A stretch of 64,000 nucleotides of DNA from CAYXZL01 sp964469925 (GCA_964469925.1 CAYXZL010000004.1:28177-92176), one strand, 5' to 3'. Shown: positions 22,509 through 33,618, counted from the stretch's first letter. A program made the numbers and translations. The notes: generated from the letters alone by a model not told the origin.

Positions 22509-23579
22509 ATGTTTACCACCGTCATCACCATCGCACTGTCCCTGCTTCCTTTCCTATTAATGTATCTTGCATTCAAAGAAAAGGGTAAGCCATGGGAATG
22601 GCACAACTTCTTCGTAAGATCGGCAGGCTTTGACCCGCAAATCTTTGAAACTGCCACCTCCGTACCTCTGAAAAACGAAAAATTTACTGCGGAAACAGTT
22701 GGCATAGTTTTGTTTGTCTCCGCCTGCATTGATGGCTCTCTCATGGCTCTCACGCTCGGCAGCTACGGATTCCCTCTCAACTACGTTATTGTTGCAGCGA
22801 TGTTCTACGCCACCATTATCCTGCTTATCATGAGGGGGTTGATCCAGTCAAACCTTATGGGAACTCGTGGGGTTATCTGGATAGCATTTCTCATCGCCCT
22901 GGTTGCGGGAGGATTGAACTCCATTACGGTTGAAACGTTTTTTTTCAGCAAAAGCATCAAGCGAGAATTAGTCGCGGAACGACAAGGGATGATTAATGAG
23001 ACCCTATCAGCTGAAAAAAACGAGACCGACAGCCTCAAAGTTAAAAACCAGGGGCCGTTACAGGACAGCATCCAAAAGTACGAGCTCCAAGTTCGTGGGC
23101 AGAAGGACAAAGTAGAAGCATCGAAATCGCAGATTCGCGATCAGATAGCTCAACTCCAACAAGAACTGCTTACGGCCCGCGGGCAACGGCTTAGCGAAGT
23201 ACAACGAAGCTTGGCCCTCCTGCGTGCCTCGCTCAATATCACCAGCAACTCCGATACCCTGACCGGACCAGACAGACTGTTGCGTTCCATGAAAGCCGAC
23301 CTCGCTCAGCAGATTGAACTCGACGAACAAGAATCGCAGAAAATTCACGAAAAGTATGAGCAGATACGACAAGGAATCAATGACTACTACGAAGGGGAGC
23401 AGGATTTCATTTCGCTGGCGATCCGCCACTGGAATTCGCTCATTAACGGCGAGGAAGAAAGCTTCGCCATTGCCCTTACCGTGGTTCTCTGGTTCCTGAC
23501 AATGATTATCACACTGTCGCCGCTATTGTTGGAGTCGCTGCTCTTCAAGTTTAAATCCTACAAGGCAGCGATCACCTAA
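22509..23579 (+). CDS. DUF4407-like membrane protein with coiled coil
   Basis: A 356-residue protein ending at TAA. Four hydrophobic helices lie in the first 140 residues (for example ITIALSLLPFLLMYLAF, and VIWIAFLIALVAGGLNS), followed by a long charged coiled coil (about 150-290) rich in Gln, Lys and Glu, and one C-terminal helix (FAIALTVVLWFLTMIITLSP). This 4+1 arrangement is that of DUF4407 proteins, which are frequent in Bacteroidetes and of unknown function. ATG 22509 is preferred over 22455 because the membrane helix follows directly. All glycines are GGN, unlike the host genes around. Confidence 0.7.
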   Translation: MFTTVITIALSLLPFLLMYLAFKEKGKPWEWHNFFVRSAGFDPQIFETATSVPLKNEKFTAETVGIVLFVSACIDGSLMALTLGSYGFPLNYVIVAAMFYATIILLIMRGLIQSNLMGTRGVIWIAFLIALVAGGLNSITVETFFFSKSIKRELVAERQGMINETLSAEKNETDSLKVKNQGPLQDSIQKYELQVRGQKDKVEASKSQIRDQIAQLQQELLTARGQRLSEVQRSLALLRASLNITSNSDTLTGPDRLLRSMKADLAQQIELDEQESQKIHEKYEQIRQGINDYYEGEQDFISLAIRHWNSLINGEEESFAIALTVVLWFLTMIITLSPLLLESLLFKFKSYKAAIT

Positions 23580-23624
23580 CGACATATCCGTTTGAATCTC
23601 CGTGCCCTTGCCCCTCGGACGGGG

Positions 23625-23651
23625 AAGCTTCTGGTAGTCTACCAGAAGCTT
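23625..23651. repeat. Perfect 13-bp inverted repeat
   Basis: AAGCTTCTGGTAG, one base, then its exact reverse complement. It sits between the stop at 23579 and the start at 23729. A hairpin of this strength could stop transcription or protect mRNA ends, but no T run follows. GC-rich complementary runs (CCCC...GGGG) lie just before it. Confidence 0.7.
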
Positions 23652-23728
23652 GGGCTCGGGGAGAGCGGATCACGAACTGACGAAAAAATTAAAAAAAACA
23701 GATTAAAAGAACAAATCAATCACTGAAT

Positions 23729-24544
23729 ATGAAACAATTGCTTAAAATTCGGAACCTGCTTTCGTTTATTCTCTTGTTGGCTCTCCTGAGTGCATGTAAA
23801 GGCAAACAAGAAAACAGCGAATCTGCACAACCTGCCATTGCAACCGACTGCTCGGCATTCCAAACCCAGATAGAACAACTTAAGGGCCAGGTGGCCAGTG
23901 CTAAAGAGGAAGGTCGAAACGAAGTCATCAAGGAACAAGAAGAACAGAAGAAACTGGCCGCCGGTCTTTCAATCGAAAAAATGGGCCTGCCGGCGATTTC
24001 GTTTGAGATGATGGATCTCTCGTCAATTATGTATTACCGCGATGGAGAAACGCCAGGATTCTTTTCAGCTCTCCCTGACTTCTTTGATAACGATGCGATG
24101 CTCCGGGGCATTTATTCAAATCCCGGCACGCTTCGTACCCACTACACCCGCAGCCGCTTTTTAGTAAAAAATGCCATCAACTTCCTGGGCATGACGGCCA
24201 CAGTCCAAAACGCCGTCACCGAACTTGCCCACTATACCCGTCCCCAACCAGAAGACGCAATATTCCGGGCGGGATGGATAGAACACGGGAAAGATGGCAA
24301 CTTAGACTGGAATACAGAAACGTACTGGACCGGCAAGGGCCTGGCGGCGGAACTGCATGGCATGCCGGTGTACCGTGCAGCACTACGGTGGAAGTGGATG
24401 CAACGCCGCGTTGCTGAAGCTCAAGATTTCCATTCGCAAGGCGGAGCAATGCTACCGGCATGGCATTTCATCCTGACGGATTTCGCCAAAATCATCGCTC
24501 AAACACCTGCCAAACTCCCCGCACCCGCTGGGGAAGGCGGGTAA
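23729..24544 (+). CDS. Lipoprotein of unknown function
   Basis: A 271-residue protein with a lipoprotein signal peptide: basic start MKQLLKIRN, hydrophobic core, and lipobox LLSAC with the cysteine at about residue 23. A short coiled coil (about 45-80) follows, then a globular part with many aromatic residues and tryptophans such as NLDWNTETYWTGKG. I do not recognise a domain. It follows the DUF4407-like gene and precedes another exported protein in the same direction, so the three may form one operon. No in-frame TGA; stop TAA. Confidence 0.65.
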   Translation: MKQLLKIRNLLSFILLLALLSACKGKQENSESAQPAIATDCSAFQTQIEQLKGQVASAKEEGRNEVIKEQEEQKKLAAGLSIEKMGLPAISFEMMDLSSIMYYRDGETPGFFSALPDFFDNDAMLRGIYSNPGTLRTHYTRSRFLVKNAINFLGMTATVQNAVTELAHYTRPQPEDAIFRAGWIEHGKDGNLDWNTETYWTGKGLAAELHGMPVYRAALRWKWMQRRVAEAQDFHSQGGAMLPAWHFILTDFAKIIAQTPAKLPAPAGEGG

Positions 24545-24641
24545 ATACAAACAATCATCGTCCATCCCGTCCGACTCACATCGGCGTCTTAGCCCGTACA
24601 GGGCGGGATGGATATCATCAATCAAAAACAACTCAACGGTT

Positions 24642-25217
24642 ATGAAGTACCTGACAATAGTATTGCCGATTTTTGCCTTTATCCTGCTTTCGCATACCGA
24701 ACTCGACGCCCAGCGACGTGGCCCTTTCGGTGCATTCCCGCAAAAAAAAGTTCAGACGATCAATACTCTTTTAGAAAAGGCCCACCAAGACCGGGAAATG
24801 TTGGTTAATACATATAATGGCAAGCCCGCCGACCTGGATTCTATGTTTCGCACCATCTTTACTGGCTACGAACAACTGGCTACACAAGCCTTTCAGACCG
24901 AGGGCCTGGCATGGCAAACGGTATGGGACTCCCGAAATCAAAAAAGTCAAAAAAAACAGAATTACGCAACCGAGTATCGCATCATCCATAAAAAGAAAAA
25001 AAAATACGATGATGGTATTATTACTTGGTACGAAACCTGCTTTAACCAAACCTACATCGCATCCTATAAAGCCAACCAAGTTGCTTTGGGGGCTGATGCG
25101 GCCAGAGGGATTGCTGTACAGACTGCTGTTACGGCGTTTCTCAAAGGCAGTGGGGGGAAACCTGGCTTCTTTGATATGCAAAAAACCATATTCCTTGAAA
25201 TTATTAAACGAGGCTGA
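24642..25217 (+). CDS. Exported protein of unknown function ending at TGA
   Basis: A 191-residue protein with a signal peptide ending LDAQ (about residue 23) and a helical, lysine-rich mature part with NQTYIASYKANQVALGADA and a final GFFDMQKTIFLEIIKRG. It ends at TGA (25215-25217), the only gene of this segment to do so. In the host code the ribosome would insert glycine and stay in an open frame all the way into the antitoxin gene at 25377. Function unknown; it resembles helical conjugation-associated exported proteins of Bacteroidetes only in general shape. Confidence 0.62.
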   Translation: MKYLTIVLPIFAFILLSHTELDAQRRGPFGAFPQKKVQTINTLLEKAHQDREMLVNTYNGKPADLDSMFRTIFTGYEQLATQAFQTEGLAWQTVWDSRNQKSQKKQNYATEYRIIHKKKKKYDDGIITWYETCFNQTYIASYKANQVALGADAARGIAVQTAVTAFLKGSGGKPGFFDMQKTIFLEIIKRG

Positions 25218-25242
25218 TTTTGTCTCTTTCCGTATCTGGAGA

Positions 25243-25291
25243 ACCTCATCCCCGCGCATCTGCGGCAAGTATGACTTGAAGGATGAGGTTT
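25243..25291. terminator. Stem-loop at the right end of the foreign segment
   Basis: Arms AACCTCATCC (25243-25252) and GGATGAGGTT (25282-25291) are exact complements and enclose a smaller CCGC/GCGG hairpin; TTCCTTTT follows. It lies 26 bases after the TGA stop of the upstream gene, and host-like AT-rich DNA starts just after it, so it probably is that gene's terminator and marks the end of the transferred piece. Confidence 0.6.
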
Positions 25292-25376
25292 TCCTTTTGT
25301 CAAAAATTTCTCAGAAACTTGCAATTGTGTTACATATTACTATTTTTGTGTTACTTTTTATTATTTTTTTCAGGTG

Positions 25377-25652
25377 ATGGCGACCATTACTACGAGAGTC
25401 GATGATACACTCAAGCGTGAAGCACAACTCCTCGCCAAAGAGCTAGGTATCAATCTGAGTACACTGGTTACTGTATGGATGAAAGAATTTGTTCGCAACA
25501 AAAGACTCTCTGTTGGTCTTAGCGAAGATCACTATGAATACTATGTCAATAATCCTGACTATATTCAAGTCGATGAGCCTCTAGACTCCTTTCATAGCTA
25601 TTTAACAGCACTTGTCAAAAAGGATGAGCAGTCAGCGGGAAAAGTATCTTAG
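25377..25652 (+). CDS. RelB/DinJ-family antitoxin
   Basis: A 91-residue protein beginning MATITTRVDDTLKREAQ, followed by LAKELGINLSTLVTVWMKEF: a standard ribbon-helix-helix domain of RelB/DinJ antitoxins, then an acidic toxin-binding tail (DYIQVDEPLDSFHSYL). It starts at ATG 25377 just outside the foreign segment; a GTG one codon earlier is possible. Its 3' end overlaps the downstream toxin gene by 29 bases. No TGA in the frame. Confidence 0.87.
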   Translation: MATITTRVDDTLKREAQLLAKELGINLSTLVTVWMKEFVRNKRLSVGLSEDHYEYYVNNPDYIQVDEPLDSFHSYLTALVKKDEQSAGKVS

Positions 25653-25875
25653 ATCTCTCGATCCTTCAACTAGGTTCAAGCTTCTTTCTGTCATTGATCG
25701 TCTCTTGGCTTGATCTTTTGCTGGACTAGATATTGCAACTCTTGTATGACATCACAATCTCTATAGATGTCGTGTTGGTGCTATAAGAATTATTTTTGAA
25801 CGCAGACAGCAGCACATCATCATCAAATATATTGGTCCGAGAGGGGATAGCTACAAACACCTTTCTTCGTCATAG
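25624..25875 (+). CDS. RelE-family toxin
   Basis: An 83-residue protein found only when two TGA codons are read as glycine. Helix segment REKYLRSLDPSTRFKLLSVIDRL is followed by NLYRCRVGAIRIIFERRQQHIIIKYIGPRGDSYKHL, the RelE fold with its basic catalytic strand and GPRGDSYK tail. It overlaps the antitoxin, which implies translational coupling. TGA use as glycine shows that this module, unlike the segment just upstream, belongs to the host lineage. Confidence 0.85.
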
Positions 25876-25907
25876 CTAACAGACTGTCGTTATATGACGA
25901 CAACTGC

Positions 25908-28664
25908 TTAAAAATCACGGTTCATGGCTCTGGTCATAAGACCGACCAGATAAGGATTTTGGAGAAAACTGTTTTTTTCTGTTTCGTTGAGCAATCTCAT
26001 CCCCAATGGCATCACCGTCACCCTGCCATAGGGTGTCCTACGATTTCTCCATCTCTGTCTAGCGAATCTCACACTGGCATCATGTTCGACCATCCCGATA
26101 TCGCCTTGCTCGTCGATGATGTAGACACGTCCATTTCTTTCATCACGAACACCATAGTTGCGACTAGCGATGGCGGGCTTGTTACGATACATCGTCAGTA
26201 GCCCCTGATTGACGGCACGGATAATGGCTAATTCTGCACCACGAAGCTCGGGACGATTGAGCAAACGACCCAAATTTGCATCCGTCACTGGCTCTTCACG
26301 ACCTGGTAGCGTCATCCTAAAGATTCACCTGACACAGCCAACAGTGATACTATGCTCGCCCACCGTAATAGTTTGATCATCAAATGACAAGTTTCTATAG
26401 GACGCACCAAATTGTCGACCACGCTTTGGATGTTGCATCAGTGATGTCCGTCGTCTTGTCCTACGTGCATCGATAAGGTCTTGGTAATAATTGTCCATAC
26501 TACGATTGAAGTATTCTGCTACTCACAGGATGCCGCTTCTGAGCGAGCTTGCACCTCTGGCAAAAGCAGGACCGCTCGTCACTTCCTGTGTTTTGTCAAA
26601 ACGCGTTTCGTCAAACAATGTCCTCCGTGTCTTGGTCCTCGTCCCAGGATCAAAAACACCGTGACGCATCTGTAGTTTGTCGTTGACTATAGTGACCTCG
26701 ATATCATTACCCGAAGCATCATAGCCACGGACTAGGACTCACTGCTTATTTGCCATCATCACCATTGCTTTCATAATACTCAAACAGACATGATATCTGA
26801 CATTCTGATCAGTGATAGCTGGATTGGATAGCACATGCCTCATGAGTGCTACATGGTTACCTGGCGACTTGAGAGGGATCTCGTCCTGTCCTATGGTGAG
26901 TTTTGCATTGATTGGTGATGGCGTCCCCATTGTTAGATCCAGGCTGTAGTTAATAGGATTTCAGCCCTGTTCTTCTCTGCCTGTATGAGGATTGTATTGG
27001 TATGGTCTGACTGACCCATCTATTTTTTGTGACTGGTTACTCAAAAACTCTAGATAATTTCTCTGCTGATGTGGCATGAGTGCTGCCGTCCTGCCTATTT
27101 GTGCTTCAAAATCCATCGCTGATCTTGGTCTTCCATCTGCATTTTGACGTTCCGCATCCAACTGACTGATATAGGCATAGAGTGCACTATTGATCGTAGT
27201 CCTGACTTCTGCTCTCTGAGCAAACACATCTACTCTGGCTTGTAAGTATGCTTGTGTATGTGTTTCTAGTCTGTTTCTGATCCATGCTCTATAGGCATCT
27301 TCTGATCTTAGTGCCTCTGCTGGTGCTTCACATTCATCGACTAACCAATTGACGAAATTGTCGTACATCGTACCACCTGTCAATCCTGGATCTGCGACGA
27401 CTGGATGCAGTGCTACTCCACCAGTTCTGGTCGAAGATCAACGTATGTTTTCCATCAACTCGTCTTTTTCTCGTTGTTCGGTTACATTTTTGCTATAGAG
27501 GTCGTTTTCTGCTAAAATTGCTTCAAAAGCTGTCCTTTCGATACGATCGTAGTGATCGTGATAATTTCTAAACAGCCTTCCTTGTATCACATTCCTGGTC
27601 ATATTCGTCTCAACAGCAGCGAAATGGCTACGACGGTCTGCTGGAGTCATCTGTGCGGCGGCGGTAATAGTTAGAGATAGTGGCTTGTCATGGTAGAATG
27701 AACGACCGCTCCCGTCTTGTCTTGTACATCTGATACTCAAGTCATGCACTCTCAGAGGATAGGTGATATCTGTGGCAGATCACTCAATCTGTATATTGTC
27801 ACACTCGAGGTTTGTGCCATTTATTCTAATACCCGATAGCTGTACGGTGTGCTGCCTGCCTGCATCATCATAGACTACTACCTCTCGTCTCGCTCCTGAG
27901 GTAATAGCGTTGTTGTGCTGTGTTATGATGCTATATCTATAACTTCAGGCTGTCGGAGCTGTTGTTACTCATGTCACAAATAGTGGGTCAAGATCTAGTG
28001 CTGCAATTCAGGTTGCACCTGCCTGATAGGAATTGTGAGGAATCGTGTTTGTTATGTGGTATAATTCATGATCTCTTGCGTTGGTTTGTATATGAGCAAA
28101 CTCTGCATGTCTTGAAGTGGCTGCTCCCGCATAGAGTCAGCCTGGCATGCTAAAGTGTTCTAGTCACCTCAGTTCTTGTTGAATACTCACAATTCTTTGT
28201 TGAGCTGCTCTTATATCCGCATCAATCCTTGCAAGTTGTGCATCGGCCCTAGCCACTTCCGCCTGCGCATCAGTATAATCGGTATAACTAGGCCTTGGTG
28301 CTCAGCGGTATGAAGGACGTTCGTAAGCATTTATGGTTGCGGCATGTGTTCTCCTAATTCCCTGTTGAGTTGCTTGGTCTGCATGTAAAGTTTGAATCTG
28401 TAAATACAGGCCTGTGGCGGTTGGAGTCTCTACTCCTCTTTCTGTTTCAAGTGCTGTGATCCTTGCCGTGATGTCGAGGTCATTATGTATTTGCTCATAC
28501 ATCGTAGCGGTGGTATCGGTGATGGGGAATTGGTAGCCCAAAATTGCATCAAGTCACAATGTCGTCTGATTGATGAGTGCTCTCAATCTGTCTCATCATG
28601 CTCTGACGCTTTCGTGGGTACTCCTCACATGCTCTACTGGATCGCTCCCCGGCCTGACTACCAT
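25908..28664 (-). CDS. Large uncharacterised protein (918 residues)
   Basis: One frame from ATG 28664 (TAG two codons upstream) to TAA 25908, with more than a dozen TGA glycines. Residues about 100-165 are a helical coiled coil rich in Ala, Gln and Arg. The central part has two beta-rich stretches with TVQLSGIRINGTNLEC and ITVGEHSITVGC, each a short strand-turn-strand unit, separated by helical regions full of Arg and Gln. No signal peptide or membrane helix is seen. The same strand-type pattern (TINGTDVQV...) occurs in the 1370-residue protein upstream, so the two may be related. Function unknown. Confidence 0.7.
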
Positions 28665-28737
28665 AGGCTACTCATGGCATAAAATACTCGTGATTTATTA
28701 TAGCCTCTTTTCCGTTTTCTGTCAATTTTCCTCTTCC

Positions 28738-29052
28738 TTATGAACTCTTTTTCATCCTCCTGACATAGTCTTGTCCAAACTCTTGGATGCGAGCATCCAG
28801 CCATGTAGTGAAATCTGGTATCTGTTTTTCTAACCGATTATTGGGTCGATCATGCTCACTGAGCATTCTAAACTCGCCAATCTTGTCTGCACTATGCAGT
28901 TTTTTTTCTATCTGAAGTACCAATCGATCAAACAAGGTATCCATGAGCGTCGGTATGAGTTCGTTGGTTGCCATGTTGTCATCAAAACCAGCATCCAGTA
29001 AAAGCTGTTTTATATACTGCTCCAGTTCGTCCATGATACTATATACATACAT
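28738..29052 (-). CDS. Small helical protein, DUF5663-like
   Basis: A 104-residue acidic helical protein: MDELEQYIKQLLLDAGFDD, an ELIPTLMDTLFDRLVLQIEKKL helix and a C-terminal half ending IPDFTTWLDARIQEFGQDY. This order is that of DUF5663, a small domain frequent in CPR proteins. ATG 29052 lies just after the stop of the upstream gene (29067-29069); ATG 29034 or an upstream GTG (29118) are alternatives. It is located between the two largest proteins of this locus and likely co-transcribed with them. Confidence 0.65.
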   Translation of the reverse strand: MYVYSIMDELEQYIKQLLLDAGFDDNMATNELIPTLMDTLFDRLVLQIEKKLHSADKIGEFRMLSEHDRPNNRLEKQIPDFTTWLDARIQEFGQDYVRRMKKSS

Positions 29053-29066
29053 AAAAAGATCAGACA

Positions 29067-32000
29067 CTAGACCATTGTGGGCATCCCTCACGGCGTTGGT
29101 GATGTGGCTCAGGGTCACTGTGATGGTATTCTTGGTTTTTTGTATTTGGAATCTTCGGTGTATAGTCCATAGCTTGTTTTTCGTCGTTCACTATCTGTCG
29201 AGGTATCAATGGTTGGTCATGACGGGTTGTGGACTGTAATATGTGAACCGAATGCTCTATCCTGTAGTGTATGTGCTGCTCCTCAGGCTCTTGATAAGGA
29301 CTCCTTGAAATCAAACTCTATGGTCACATCAGCCTGTCTACCCATATGTGCTGCCTCCTCCAGCTGCACTTTCATTCCCTCCAAGAGTCTTTCTTGGAAG
29401 AGATGTTGGTTTGATAGGTCTGATGGTATTTTTTTTGCTAAAAACTCTTTTCGAGGCTCATCATGAAGAAGATCTTTGACACTATCAACAGTCTTGCCGT
29501 TGAATCAGCCTCTATTTACCAAATCGATTATTTCTGCTTTGAGTCTCATGATATCTTCTGGGCCGTTTGCATGGACAAACTGTGTCCCATCAACACGAGC
29601 GTAGAGATCTATTTCTAGTTTTGCACCTGATTGCACATCACTGGTGTTTGCCCAAAAGCCTCTCATGTCACGGTCCAAGTTGCCGATTTTTAGCCATTCT
29701 TCTTTATATTGACCCAAATTGTGCTGATAGAGTCTCTCGTCAATCATGCTCTCATTGGTAGCTGGGTGATCTGGAGAAGCATGTGGTGTATAGGGTCACT
29801 GCTGTTCTGTCCCATCGTAGATGCTATTGTTGGGATCGTATAAGTGTGCTGGAGTTTGAGGATTTCATGGGCTAGTAGGATTGTGTGGCGTTCCTTGTTG
29901 ATCTCCTGATCGCAATCCTGTTTTTTCTCCAATCCAATCAAAGACACCTATGGCGTCCAATGCCTTTGCTAACACACCCGACACAATAAAAATACTTGCT
30001 GTCTTGGCTGCTGATACAGCCATCTGTTTTGTCTGCTCGTTACTGAATGTATTTTCAAATGCTTGAAATTGTTGTTGGTACTGTCAACGTATATACTCAT
30101 AACTACGTCCTCCACGACTTGCTTCAACTCTACGTTGAAACGCTGTATCAGTAAGCAGGTCTTGGATCTGTTGCTCTGTTGATCTTCCTGTCGGTACACG
30201 ACCAAAGGCATGTGGTCGTAGTCTCTCACTACCTTGCCCCAGTAATCTTCTGAGATGTACCATTGCTTTGGCATAGTTTGCTTGCAGTTGGAGGTTTTGT
30301 TGTACTTCGTTACCTCTTGCCGATGGTCCAGCTACTGCAAAGCTTGGATAACCAGTTCTTTGCTGATGGTCCATCCCTGCTGCGATACAGTTAATCAACT
30401 CACCAAGCTCATCTTGTTCCGCTACTGATAGCCTATCGCGAGAGATCAACTCCTGCATACGAGATGATATACGTTCATAGTCACCGTAGGTAGTAAGGTA
30501 GTTGTGAAGGTGCTCGAGTGCTTCATTTTCCGCAAGTGTTGCTCCATTTTCTGGCAAACTTTTGAGTGCATCTCTATATTCCATTTCCATACGTTTTCTG
30601 TTTTGATATCTTTTTTTGGATGCTGCAAAATAGGCTGCTGATCCTGCACCCAACAAAGGTGCTGCCCGCCGAGCCATAGTCAATCAACCAAATGTTGCTC
30701 CTGTTACTACTGCTGCTTTGAGCGTATATCTCAATATTGCTGGTTTGTCTGCTAGGTATTCACCGACTGCAAAAAATCACCTGCTCACCATGTTTCCTTC
30801 TTGTCTTCTGGTATTGGTATAATCACCACTACGTCCTCAGGTAATAAACTGTGCATTGATGGTCACTCTCTCTGCTTCTATCTCTGACCTCATTGCAGCC
30901 AATACTCCTACATGTCTTGTCAATTTTTCCGCCATTTGTTGATAGCTTTCGTTACTCTCAATATGATCGCTTGCAGAACTACTAAATGTGTGATTTCGAT
31001 CATCCACCAGCTGTGGTACAACTGTTGTTGTCTGCTTTGTATGCTCTTGGAGTAGAGTGACGATTTGCTGTTGGACACGCGTTAGATCTGTTGGGGATGG
31101 TATCGATGGCAGAGTCCCTCCCAATACCGATATTTTATGTTTTAGGCTTGTTTCCGCCCTCTGGGCCTGACATTGCCTGAGTATAGTGCCGGCACATCTG
31201 TCTATCGCAATACCATGATTGTTCAATATCTGGTGTAAGGTGTCTAGCTCTCTGATCACATCTGCAGAACGTGGTGGATTGGTCACTGTCGTTGCAGGTG
31301 CAAAAAGATCTCTTATCTGATTGATGAGTTCTTGGTCCAATACCGCAGGACGACCGTTTAATCATTGGAGATAGTAGTTTTGCGTTATCCTGTTTAGCTC
31401 TGTGTGAAGATGAGGCAATACTGTCGCATCCAGCTCGAACACTCTATTGACATGACGGTACTCGTTATCTCCTGTTCTCTCAGCATGCTGTGCTGCATGA
31501 AGCTCTGCAATATCTGACCGATCTTCATCGAGGGCTAGTTGTTGCTGTCCTTGTGCATCAGACTTCTGTGCTAGAACCTGCTCTCTAATTCTTCTCCTCT
31601 GTCTATATCTTACCCAATGATCCGTCAATGCACCCACTGCTGTCACTCCTAATCTTCTCATCATGCTTGGATCGTCTCCCAGTCTGCTCTGCTGCCTTTC
31701 TGCCATGAAGTTTTGTAGTAACTCCTCTGTCATATCCCCTACTACCGTCTGGTGACCGTTTCACCTGTCTACTTGTGAAAACGTTGCTGTCGCATCTCTC
31801 TGTTTTAAGGACACTGGTGGTGGTGGAGGCGGTGGTGGTGGCCCTGTTCATGTTGTTCTATTTGCTCCATTGAGCTGTATCTTTCGTGGCTTGGTCGAAG
31901 CTACCGTCCCGGTTTGTACCGCACCTTGCCTGATTGGGACTATCGCCTGTATAGGTATGTTCAACTCTCGGGGCATGATTGTTGTGTTTCCTGCTGGTAG

Positions 32001-33179
32001 CTGTGCTGCTATGTCTGCCTCTGATTTTCGATCAATGTTTATCTTTGCCGGCAATCAAAGATCGAGCTGCAGCTCTGCAACCTGTACATCTGTGCCATTG
32101 ATTGTGACAATTACAATTTCTTTTCCTGATGTTTTGGTGACTGGATCTATACGTATCTGTGCCTTACCACTGTGTAACTTACAGGTGTAGCTAGCTCATA
32201 TACTGTTTGTACACTCTATCTCGTCTAAACGTATTCTATAGTCTTCTGCTGCATCGGCAGTAAGTGGTGCTTGTAAAAAATAGTTTTCTAGATGTAGCAC
32301 CGTACTCGATCTACTGCCAGCTGCGAGATCTTGAGTGTCATCCGGAATTGCCGAGACATTAGCATTAAGGTCTTTTAGTACACTATCGTATTTTTCGCTT
32401 CTTTCCTTTGCTCTGTGCGATTGATACAGTCACTTGTAACTCGGTGCTATCAGGTTGTCTATGCTCGGCACTAAGGTGCTCCTTATACTATTCACTACGG
32501 TGCTTTGCATCTGAATGGATGTATCGTTACAGGCTGCGTAATACACGTGCAGCAGTATCATGATACGCATTAGCACTTCTCTTTGATCTCGGTCATCTAC
32601 TTTTGTTTTACTGACAAAAAATCTGTGTTGCGTCGTGTGATTTTCTGTCATGAGTCTATTAATCTCTGTCTGTATTTGTGCATCATTCCGTGATCGGTTT
32701 TCTACCAGACTCTTTAATCTCGGTTCATTTGCTATATTGAGGTTCGGGTCAAGCGAAAATGATGTATCGTTAAACAACTTTTTCCCTCACCCGAGTGCAA
32801 GATGCAATCTTTTAATTGCATCCTTAAGCTCTTGTGCCGCACTTGTTCTGTCTGCAGCAGTCGCAGCGTTAGCCGTAGTTGCCCTATGGCTTGTTACGTT
32901 TTTCCGGAAAAGAAATACGTCATTATTGCTAGCAAAGTGAGGTTTGATGTCTGCATCGATTTTGTTTTTTAGGTCGATTTCTTTTTGGACTAACTCATCC
33001 ACTATAGCTTTTAGCTTTGTTTGATCGTCAGTTCACTCTCCTATTTCACTATTGAACAACCTATAGAGTTCAGTTTTTGCGTCTTCAATAACAGTTGCTA
33101 AGTTGCGTACATCACTCGTGTTGGCAGCCGATAGCTTTACTTGAATATCGTCTAATTTACTCGATCCATTGAGTACCAT
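29067..33179 (-). CDS. Giant uncharacterised protein (1370 residues) with polyproline linker
   Basis: A single frame from ATG 33179 to TAG 29067 with many TGA glycines. Order of parts: helical N-terminal region; a beta segment with VTINGTDVQVAELQLDL and LNIPIQAIVPIRQ (residues about 320-430); a run of eight prolines (about 447); long helical Arg/Gln-rich regions; two weakly hydrophobic segments (about 800-830 and 1055-1075) that could be membrane associated; and a C-terminal helical part. There is no signal peptide. It resembles the 918-residue neighbour in composition and in its beta segment. I do not recognise any family. Confidence 0.7.
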
Positions 33180-33312
33180 ATAGCGTATCCTTGCGGAGAT
33201 GAATATGTTTAGGACAACTATACTCGCCCCCGCACTTGGCAGCTAGTATTGTGATTGGCAACACTCCTTCATGCATTGACTTTTTTGAAAGCTGTATCGT
33301 TATTCTTTTATA

Positions 33313-33618
33313 CTAGAGATTATGGATTGTACTATACTCTATATCGACAAATCCTCACAAAAAATCTTTCACTGCTTGTTGTAACATGGCATCATAGTCC
33401 CCTGTTTTTTGCCTCATCAGTTCGTCTATTTCTGTAATGCTGAGATTTTCTGGATTCTTGTCTGATGGCATAGTAATTGTTTGTCCTCCCAGCTTCTCCA
33501 GCATGAATTCTTGTATTCCTGTGGCTATTGTTTCTTGATCGAGCCAATTCCTTTGCTGATAATAGCTATCAAGAAACTGTGCTGTGTACTGTGATGCATC
33601 GTTGATATCTGCAAACAT
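33313..33618 (-). CDS. Small acidic helical protein
   Basis: A 101-residue protein from ATG 33618 to TAG 33313, with one TGA glycine next to a GGA near the C-terminus. It is mostly helical and acidic (YTAQFLDSYYQQRNWLDQ, ITEIDELMRQKTGDYDAM), much like the small DUF5663-like protein of the same locus, to which it may be distantly related. It lies 24 bases downstream of the next gene on the same strand. Function unknown. Confidence 0.6.

Larger units (their letters stand above)
21243..25300. other. Foreign segment with standard-code, Bacteroidetes-like genes
   Basis: Between the two RelBE modules the base composition becomes clearly richer in G and C, and the four genes contain many glycines written only as GGN, with no in-frame TGA; one gene ends at TGA. 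Their products have Bacteroidetes-style signal peptides (LKAQ), a lipobox and a DUF4407-like protein. The edges are estimated from composition: left near 21243, right near 25300. It is either a recent transfer or an assembly join with another genome. Confidence 0.75.
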
